DNA from: Bacteroidetes bacterium CG2_30_32_10
GTDB lineage: Bacteria > Bacteroidota > Bacteroidia > Bacteroidales > CG2-30-32-10
Direction: 5' to 3'
DNA: 8,838 nucleotides
NCBI GenBank assembly: GCA_001872995.1
Contig: MNXO01000120.1
Location: forward strand, 1 to 8,838
The stretch's first letter is position 1; every line of letters begins with the position of its first letter. The translations under genes and the position numbers were made by a program. Below, piece after piece: positions 1 to 4,107 of the stretch. The notes under the pieces were generated by a model that did no database searches, was not told the DNA's origin, and saw only the letters and a program-made list of their open reading frames with translations.

Positions 1-21
1 AAAGTTCGTAAATTTTCAGTA

Positions 22-561
22 TTACTCCAAATAAATCTCAATCAAACCTTCGGGGGCAGTAATTTCTATGGTTTTATTTTCTCGATTTACGTTGGTGATA
101 ATCTCGTCAGTTATTGGAATTAAAATTTCTTTTCCAGCAGCATTAATAATTTCAAATATGGCATGCGTTGGATAAGCTAATACTTGGTTAATTTTTCCAA
201 TAGTTCCTTTTTCTTTATCTAGTACCTCAAAATTGACCACTTCGTGGTAATAAAACTGGTTACCAGTTAATTTTGGGAGTGTATCTAAAGGTAAAAATAG
301 TTCTTTTCCGACCAATTCTTTTGCTTGGTCAACAGTATTAATGTCGTCTATCTTAATTTTGAGTGTGCCGTTATTTAGCAACTGAGTAGTACTAATAAAA
401 AAAGGAATCAGCGAATTATCCTGTTTGTTCATGCGGATAAGCACTGATTCCAAATTTTTGTATTCTTCAGGAAAATCTACATCTAAATTAATAATGAGTT
501 CTCCTTGTTTTCCATGAACTTTAGAGGTGTAACCTAAATAATAGCACGACTCAATGTTCAT
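22..561 (-). CDS. rimM: Ribosome maturation factor RimM
   Basis: RimM binds ribosomal protein S19 in the 30S head and helps late maturation of the small subunit in the cytoplasm. The 179-residue product has the usual family length. The N-terminal RimM domain (about 1-90) shows the HGKQGE motif at 16-21, matching the conserved HGxxGE. The C-terminal PRC-barrel half (about 100-179) starts at GNQFYYHEVV, carries ILIPITDEII at 146-155 and ends with the typical APEGLIE (169-175). The ATG start lies 6 bases downstream of the rpsP stop codon, so the two genes are almost certainly co-transcribed, as the family pair is in many bacteria. Only 21 bases follow the stop in this window, so whether another gene continues the operon is unknown. 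No truncation or odd feature was seen. Confidence 0.96.
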   Translation of the reverse strand: MNIESCYYLGYTSKVHGKQGELIINLDVDFPEEYKNLESVLIRMNKQDNSLIPFFISTTQLLNNGTLKIKIDDINTVDQAKELVGKELFLPLDTLPKLTGNQFYYHEVVNFEVLDKEKGTIGKINQVLAYPTHAIFEIINAAGKEILIPITDEIITNVNRENKTIEITAPEGLIEIYLE

Positions 562-567
562 TAGAAA

Positions 568-1185
568 TTAAGCTTCTTCTTCTTTTTCTTCTGCTGCAGG
601 AGCTTCTTCTTTTGCTTCAGCTACTGGAGTTTCTTCTTTTGCTTCAGCAACAGGAACTTCTTCAACAATTGTTTCAGTAACTTCTTCTTCAACAATTGCT
701 GGTGCAACCTCAACAACTTCTTCTACAGGAGTTATTTTTGCTAATACTTCTGCCGCTTTTTTGGCGTTCGCTTCTTTTTCAGCAGCCATTCTTGCTATTT
801 TTGCATCTGCAGTAGCTTTTGCTAAGCTATCTGTTTTACCAAGAACTTTACCTTCTTTTTCTTTCATCCAAGCATCAAATTTCTTATCAGCTTGTTCTTG
901 TGTTAAAGCACCTTTAATAACACCTCTATCCAAGTGGTCTTTATGCATAACTCCTTTGTAAGAAAGTAAAGCACGGCAAGTGTCAGAAGGTTGAGCACCT
1001 TGTTTTACCCAGTGCAAACATCTTTCGAAATTAACGTCAATTGTTGCAGGGTTGTTGTTTGGGTTGTAAGTACCTAGTTTTTCTATAAACTTCCCATCAC
1101 GTGGGGCACGAGCATCCGCTACAACTACATGGTAGAAAGCAAATTTCTTTTTACCATATCTTTGTAATCTAATCTTTGTAGGCAT
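568..1185 (-). CDS. rpsP: 30S ribosomal protein S16 with long acidic C-terminal tail
   Basis: Structural protein of the small ribosomal subunit. Residues 1-85 are the classic S16 core: it opens MPTKIRLQRYGKKKFAFYHV, followed by ADARAPRDGKFIEKLGTYNP (23-42) and a PSDTCRALLSYKGV stretch. At 205 residues the protein is far longer than the roughly 80-90 residue S16 of E. coli. Residues 86-150 are a Lys/Ala-rich, probably helical extension. Residues 151-205 are almost only Glu, Val, Ala and Pro and end in three 9-residue repeats (PVAEAKEET, PVAEAKEEA, PAAEEKEEE). Extended S16 proteins are, to my knowledge, common in Bacteroidota; the role of the tail is unknown. It is the first gene of the rpsP-rimM operon, with a -7 promoter motif about 37 bases before the ATG. 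The three repeats are also near-repeats at DNA level, so tail length may vary between strains. Confidence 0.97.
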   Translation of the reverse strand: MPTKIRLQRYGKKKFAFYHVVVADARAPRDGKFIEKLGTYNPNNNPATIDVNFERCLHWVKQGAQPSDTCRALLSYKGVMHKDHLDRGVIKGALTQEQADKKFDAWMKEKEGKVLGKTDSLAKATADAKIARMAAEKEANAKKAAEVLAKITPVEEVVEVAPAIVEEEVTETIVEEVPVAEAKEETPVAEAKEEAPAAEEKEEEA

Positions 1186-1221
1186 TGTTTTAAAATTTAA
1201 TTATTAATTTTTTTAAGGCTG

Positions 1222-1229
1222 CAAATGTA
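1222..1229 (-). promoter_or_regulatory. Candidate -7 promoter element for rpsP-rimM
   Basis: Read on the minus strand this is TACATTTG, a full match to the Bacteroidota -7 consensus TAnnTTTG. It would start transcription about 30 bases upstream of the rpsP ATG. No clear -33 TTTG sits at the normal distance; that region is instead a T-run followed by an A-run. The call rests on the -7 match and position alone. Confidence 0.55.
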
Positions 1230-1434
1230 CAATTTTGTTTTTAAAAAAAAGAACTCCTTCGCTGTTAAATTTAAAGAAAAATTTGCAAAGAAGGAAAAGT
1301 ACAGTGCGGTGAACATTCCTTTTACAATAACTCTACAACCATTTGGTTACTGAACAACTATTTTTTGGGTAACTAAATCATGTTATTTGTAGAAAAATAA
1401 TCTTTCTGTTTTTGAAATTTGCTGTATCTGACAC

Positions 1435-1452
1435 TCCCGAAAGCTTTCGAGA
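1435..1452. repeat. Near-perfect 18-base palindrome
   Basis: TCCCGAAAGCTTTCGAGA reads as its own reverse complement except for one mismatched pair; the central 12 bases (CGAAAGCTTTCG, 1438-1449) are a perfect palindrome. It lies in gene-free DNA 13 bases before repeat copy A. It could be a dispersed palindromic repeat or a dimeric protein site; no gene is placed so as to be regulated by it. Confidence 0.4.
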
Positions 1453-1464
1453 CAAATAATACTT

Positions 1465-1549
1465 GAAATTATATCGAACTAATGTAAAAAAATATTCATC
1501 CGTAGGTACTACACACAAAGGCTTGGCTTCAAACGGATAGTGAGGGGGG
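1465..1549. repeat. 85-bp direct repeat, copy A
   Basis: This segment recurs at 2860-2945 in the same orientation, about 1.4 kb away. The copies differ by three substitutions plus a change inside a small hairpin loop: here GTAG-GTA-CTAC (1503-1513), in copy B GTAG-TTGC-CTAC. The stem is kept while the loop differs in sequence and length, suggesting the folded form matters. An outer pairing TCCGT / ACGGA can enclose the hairpin. The copy ends in a run of six G that, in this copy only, forms a further hairpin with CCCCC at 1553-1557 (loop TTA). It lies between rpsP and the lipoprotein gene with no real ORF. The family is unidentified. Confidence 0.85.
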
Positions 1550-1642
1550 TTACCCCCATTGGATTATCCACATGGATTATGTACGTGGAAAAGATAAGGA
1601 ATTCTATGGAATTGTCGATTTTTTTATTTTTTATTTTTGATA

Positions 1643-1674
1643 AGACCTGACAGGTTTTCAAACCTGTCAGGTCT
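1643..1674. repeat. 32-base palindrome with perfect 15-bp arms
   Basis: The arms AGACCTGACAGGTTT (1643-1657) and AAACCTGTCAGGTCT (1660-1674) are exact reverse complements separated by only two bases. This would form a very stable hairpin or cruciform. I recall very similar ACCTGACAGGTTT palindromes scattered through Bacteroidota genomes, which suggests a REP-like dispersed element, but I cannot run a search. It is not a convincing terminator: it is more than 400 bases from the nearest upstream gene end, and neither strand has a clean T-run directly after it, though the minus-strand exit is A/T-rich. Confidence 0.75.
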
Positions 1675-1727
1675 GTGGTCATTGACGAAACTGTCAACGG
1701 AGTTCGATGTTTTTCTTGTACGGTGGG

Positions 1728-1799
1728 GCAAGCTCTTTTCAATTTTGCTTTGACCTTTGAAAAATAAACGCTTCCAAAGCAAAATTGAAATGTGCTTGC
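1728..1799. repeat. Long imperfect inverted repeat (25-base arms)
   Basis: TTTCAATTTTGCTTTG (1737-1752) pairs perfectly with CAAAGCAAAATTGAAA (1775-1790) around a 22-base loop. After a symmetrical 3-base mismatch (TCT against TGT), the outer GCAAGC (1728-1733) pairs with GCTTGC (1794-1799). The overall hairpin is about 72 bases. Possible meanings are a miniature inverted-repeat element, a recombination site recognised as folded single strand, or a structured RNA. It has no T-run and is too far from a gene to be a terminator. Confidence 0.7.
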
Positions 1800-1963
1800 T
1801 TGCGTAGTCCAAAAGTGCATGGGCAAAAAAACTTTTTCTAATTCTTTGTTGTTACCTGTTAAGCTGTCCACGAAGTACGGAATTGTCCGCAATTTTAATT
1901 TTCTGAATTTCAATAGAATGTCCACCACTGATATTTTTCCTTTTATTGCTGCTAATGTTTGAT

Positions 1964-2083
1964 GGTATGGTGTCGTGCAGGATTACGGGGTGATTTCCTA
2001 TCAGTTTACACCGACTTTATTTACGAGACACAAACCTTCGCAAACCTCTAAAACCCACATGCACTATACCATGTGTTGGCGTT
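1964..2083. repeat. Structured boundary downstream of the lipoprotein gene
   Basis: On the minus strand the lipoprotein stop is followed within a few bases by AACGCCAACA (2074-2083 read in reverse), the exact inverse of a motif at 2762-2771 upstream of the same gene. The segment is closed by an interrupted inverted repeat: GGTAT...GTGCA (1964-1979) pairs with TGCAC-T-ATACC (2060-2070). An alternative local hairpin is CACATG / CATGTG (2056-2061, 2070-2075). Palindromic sites at both ends of a lone gene resemble gene-cassette attachment sites in general layout, but the canonical integron core (GTTRRRY / RYYYAAC) is not matched here. It could also act as the gene's 3' end structure. Confidence 0.55.
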
Positions 2084-2089
2084 TCGTTT

Positions 2090-2707
2090 TTATTTCAATT
2101 CTTCAATCAATCCATTTTCAGTAATCTTATATCTTACGATTATTGTGTCATATTTCCATTCAGTATAATCACCCCAGTCTTTAGATGCAGAATATGAAAT
2201 CTTTTCAATTGTCTTATCGTCGTGAATTACAGATTCGGTTGTTTTATTGCCATGTTCCCAAGAAGAACCAAATCCAACAGCAATCTTACTAATTAATTCA
2301 CAATCTTTTATAGTTGCGATATAAACAGTCGGAGCTTCGGTTTCATCCTCAAAATAAGTGAACATAGAAACATTATCGAGTAAATCGTATGATGAAACAT
2401 AGAAATAGTCTCCATATCTATGATTTTTAAGAATCTTCCTGACTCTCATGTCAAGTGGATATAATAATTGCTCCCTTTTAATAAGTGTAATTGTGTCTTG
2501 GTTTGAAAACAAATAATCACTGTTTAATAAAATTGAATCAATTCCACAGGTATCTATGACACTAGATAACGAAATATTTCCAGCCTGAACTAGAGTTGAA
2601 TCTAACTCAGTTAATGAATCTGAATTTGTTTTATTCCTTGTGCAACTTAATAATCCAGCAAGGAAAATAATCAGAATCAGATTTATATTGGAAATTTCTC
2701 TTTTCAT
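2090..2707 (-). CDS. Putative lipoprotein of unknown function
   Basis: A 205-residue protein with a clear lipoprotein signal: basic start MKRE, hydrophobic stretch about 8-20, and lipobox LLSC with Cys22 as the predicted lipidated residue. The mature start (Cys-Thr-Arg-Asn) lacks the acidic run after Cys that marks surface export in some Bacteroidota, so an inner-facing, periplasmic lipoprotein is more likely. The mature part is acidic and Ser/Thr-rich at first, then shows alternating, probably beta-rich segments (SMFTYFEDETEAPTVYIAT around 114-132; YTEWKYDTIIVRYKI around 181-195) and two more Cys (54, 136). I do not recognise the family. It stands alone between repeat blocks, framed by the inverted motif AACGCCAACA, which suggests it arrived as a single-gene unit. 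No clear TAnnTTTG promoter lies directly before its ATG. Confidence 0.8.
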   Translation of the reverse strand: MKREISNINLILIIFLAGLLSCTRNKTNSDSLTELDSTLVQAGNISLSSVIDTCGIDSILLNSDYLFSNQDTITLIKREQLLYPLDMRVRKILKNHRYGDYFYVSSYDLLDNVSMFTYFEDETEAPTVYIATIKDCELISKIAVGFGSSWEHGNKTTESVIHDDKTIEKISYSASKDWGDYTEWKYDTIIVRYKITENGLIEELK

Positions 2708-2761
2708 TATTTATGGTTAGTTTATCTCATTATGTTATTTGTATGCAGTCAGCCCAAAATG

Positions 2762-2851
2762 AACGCCAACAATCCCATTTGCTATCGCAAGGCTCTGCCT
2801 TGTGATATTGTTTACAACTTTTTTAAAACCACAAGCGGGACGCTTGATGGG
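2762..2851. repeat. Structured boundary upstream of the lipoprotein gene
   Basis: The block begins with AACGCCAACA (2762-2771), the inverse of TGTTGGCGTT at 2074-2083, so the lipoprotein gene lies between inverted copies. It is followed by CCCAT (2774-2778), which can pair with ATGGG (2847-2851) to close a loop carrying two perfect small hairpins: CAAGGC-TCT-GCCTTG (2788-2802) and CAAGCG-GGA-CGCTTG (2832-2846). Repeat copy B begins 8 bases further on. The whole looks like one folded intergenic element. Its function is not known to me. Confidence 0.6.
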
Positions 2852-2859
2852 AGCATGGG

Positions 2860-2945
2860 GAAATTATATCGAACTAATGTAAAAAAATATTAATCCGTAG
2901 TTGCCTACACACAAAGGCTTGGCTTCAAACGGACAGAGAGGGGGG
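2860..2945. repeat. 86-bp direct repeat, copy B
   Basis: Second copy of the repeat at 1465-1549, same orientation, identical apart from three substitutions and a different hairpin loop (GTAG-TTGC-CTAC, 2897-2908). Its G-run ends only four bases from the stop codon of the HEPN-like gene, so in the direction of transcription the repeat directly follows that gene and could form the 3' end of its mRNA. The unrelated sequences that flank the two copies show that the repeated unit is about 85 bp and not part of a longer duplication. Confidence 0.85.
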
Positions 2946-2949
2946 TAGG

Positions 2950-3489
2950 TTATATTTCATCTAAAATCTGCTCCATTATTTTCTTTGTCTCATCAATACT
3001 TTCTAGAACAATATCCTCATTAAATCTCTTACCATGTGCTAATCTATCTCTATATTTTACAATAATTTTCAATTTATCATATAGATTATTATCAATCTTG
3101 TTTTCTAATAAATTCAAAATCTTATTCAAACTACTTAAATCATCTTCATTTTTAACAAAACGTTCTTCATAAGAATTAAAAGGAAAGGAGGTATTATAGT
3201 TCGAGTTAAGTGTTTTTTTCATTTCACCAGAAGCTAATTTAATCTTTTCGATTACAATAGCTTCAAAAGACGCAAAAAGTTCCAAAAATGAATATTCTAA
3301 TATTATGTCACTCAATTTATCAAAATATTCATCTATTTCAGCGTGAGAATCCTTAAACTTTTTACCCAATATTGGAAGATTAAACTCTGAAACATATTTC
3401 TTGTCCTGTTTTGTTAGTGTTTGTGCTTTTTTTGAGATTGAAATTACGACATTGTAATTATCCACAGCCTTATTAAGTCTTTCTTCCAT
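2950..3489 (-). CDS. HEPN-like domain protein, candidate RNase or toxin
   Basis: The 179-residue product is almost all helical by composition. An early block FLELFASFEAIVIEKI (68-83) and a late block ending YRDRLAHGKR (146-155) resemble HEPN proteins, whose RNase members use an Rx4-6H motif. Here Arg147 and His152 give R-DRLA-H, an Rx4H match, followed by the common Gly. The spacing and the 'FE' helix recall the RiboL-PSP or MAE_28990-type HEPN groups, but I cannot tell which. I chose ATG 3489, five bases after the stop of the upstream gene; a TTG at 3498 would overlap that stop by 4 bases and add three residues. No signal peptide or membrane segment, so cytoplasmic. It is tightly coupled to the 3495-3968 gene, which could be its antitoxin or partner (inference). 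The pair is visibly more A/T-rich than cphA, in line with transfer. Confidence 0.65.
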   Translation of the reverse strand: MEERLNKAVDNYNVVISISKKAQTLTKQDKKYVSEFNLPILGKKFKDSHAEIDEYFDKLSDIILEYSFLELFASFEAIVIEKIKLASGEMKKTLNSNYNTSFPFNSYEERFVKNEDDLSSLNKILNLLENKIDNNLYDKLKIIVKYRDRLAHGKRFNEDIVLESIDETKKIMEQILDEI

Positions 3490-3494
3490 AATCC

Positions 3495-3968
3495 TCAAAA
3501 TGTATTTTTGTCAATCCACTCTTCGATAAGTTTCTCTAAATTCTTTTTATTAAATTCAGTCCTTTTTGACTTATCTTGAAATGAAGAAAGATACCATTTT
3601 GATATTTTAAAGTTTTCACCTAACAAAACCAAAACATATTTATCAGTTTTACTTCCTCTTAAATAAACATCAATTCTTCCCCAAGCTCCTAATATATTCC
3701 GCCCCATTGGTTCAAACACAAGTCTAAATTTTCCAAATTCATATTCTAATTGTTTTATCGTGTATTCGCCTAAAATTTCTTCTTTAATAGTTTTTTCCTT
3801 TTCTACTGCTTTAAGAAGTCCCTGTTCAAGATAAGGTTTAAGCCAATCCAATGTCTCTTTAAGAGTTTTTTCAACTTCTGTTTGCCATTCAGATATAACT
3901 TTCTCTAAATCTATTTTTTTAGTAGTTTCAGTCTTACTAAGTTTTTGCAATTTATCTTTTAATCCCAT
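3495..3968 (-). CDS. Small charged protein of unknown function, partner of HEPN-like gene
   Basis: A 157-residue cytoplasmic protein with no family I can name. Residues 1-65 are Lys/Glu-rich and probably helical or coiled, with two Trp (28, 42). Residues 69-117 look like a beta unit: YEFGKFRLVFEPMG, then GAWGRIDVYLRGS (94-106) and YVLVLLGE. The C-terminus (about 138-157) is again helical. It lacks the GSxxxG...DxD pattern of the MNT nucleotidyltransferases that often accompany HEPN toxins, so this is not a classic HEPN-MNT pair. It is the first gene of a two-gene unit with a well-formed Bacteroidota promoter 27 bases upstream, and its stop is five bases before the next ATG. The order, small charged protein first and HEPN second, would fit an antitoxin-toxin operon, but that is inference from layout only. 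Confidence 0.75.
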   Translation of the reverse strand: MGLKDKLQKLSKTETTKKIDLEKVISEWQTEVEKTLKETLDWLKPYLEQGLLKAVEKEKTIKEEILGEYTIKQLEYEFGKFRLVFEPMGRNILGAWGRIDVYLRGSKTDKYVLVLLGENFKISKWYLSSFQDKSKRTEFNKKNLEKLIEEWIDKNTF

Positions 3969-3994
3969 TTTAATAATTTTTTTATTTCATGATA

Positions 3995-4027
3995 CAAAGG
4001 TAATACTATTATCTTATTTTTCTCAAA
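3995..4027 (-). promoter_or_regulatory. Bacteroidota-type promoter of the HEPN gene pair
   Basis: On the minus strand TTTG (4024-4027) is followed after 21 bases by TACCTTTG (3995-4002). Both elements match the TTTG / TAnnTTTG promoter recognised by the primary sigma factor of this phylum, with plausible spacing. Transcription would start near 3988, about 20 bases before the ATG at 3968. It lies inside the accessory island, so the gene pair appears to carry its own promoter rather than depend on cphA. Confidence 0.65.
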
Positions 4028-4046
4028 TTTGTTTATCTTTGGACTC

Positions 4047-4095
4047 ACTTAACTTACGCACAACAATCGGCTATATACTCCATTACACATAGCCG
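4047..4095. repeat. Hairpin and boundary-like site between cphA and the HEPN pair
   Basis: CGGCTAT (4068-4074) and ATAGCCG (4089-4095) are perfect arms around a 14-base loop. On the minus strand they are followed by ATTGTTGTGCG, which resembles ATTGTTGGCG upstream of the lipoprotein gene at the same relative place, and then by GTTAAGT (4047-4053), which fits the integron core pattern GTTRRRY by itself. Because cphA ends 13 bases away, the hairpin may also serve as its terminator, though on that strand no T-run follows; a T-rich tract follows on the plus strand. I read it chiefly as the outer boundary of the accessory island. Confidence 0.5.
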
Positions 4096-4107
4096 TTTAT
4101 TTTTTTA

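Larger units (their letters stand above)
1230..2073. other. Gene-free accessory stretch packed with inverted repeats
   Basis: This stretch of more than 800 bases separates the rpsP promoter from the lipoprotein gene. The open frames across it (for example 1509-1928 on the minus strand) run straight through hairpin repeats, resemble no family I know and look non-coding. What it does hold is a string of separately listed elements: a near-palindrome at 1435-1452, repeat copy A at 1465-1549, a 32-base palindrome at 1643-1674, a long imperfect inverted repeat at 1728-1799 and a boundary structure from 1964 on. The first 200 bases (1230-1430) are plain A/T-rich DNA in which I see no gene or strong signal. 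The most likely reading is an accumulation of non-coding mobile or recombination-related repeats. Confidence 0.6.

Noticed and set aside
1509..1928. Minus-strand 139-codon open frame in the gene-free stretch, and a 62-codon one nested in it (1624-1812)
   Set aside because: Both read straight through the 32-base palindrome, and the longer one also through repeat copy A and the long inverted repeat. Their composition follows the repeats and no protein family is recognisable.
1465..2945. CRISPR array
   Set aside because: Only two copies of an 85-bp unit about 1.4 kb apart with genes between them; no regular short repeat-spacer pattern and no cas genes.
1465..2945. Composite transposon or insertion sequence
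   Set aside because: No transposase or integrase reading frame occurs in the window, and the repeated unit is too short to be an insertion sequence.
3490..3498. TTG start for the HEPN-like gene, overlapping the upstream stop codon
   Set aside because: An ATG at 3489 follows five bases after that stop and loses only three residues, so it is the simpler start, although translational coupling at TTGA cannot be excluded.
2950..3968. Classic HEPN-MNT toxin-antitoxin pair
   Set aside because: The partner lacks the nucleotidyltransferase signature GSxxxG...DxD, so only a HEPN-like call with an unknown partner is supported.
4034..4041. Plus-strand promoter TATCTTTG
   Set aside because: It matches the -7 consensus, but no plus-strand gene follows; the next DNA is the convergent 3' end of cphA.
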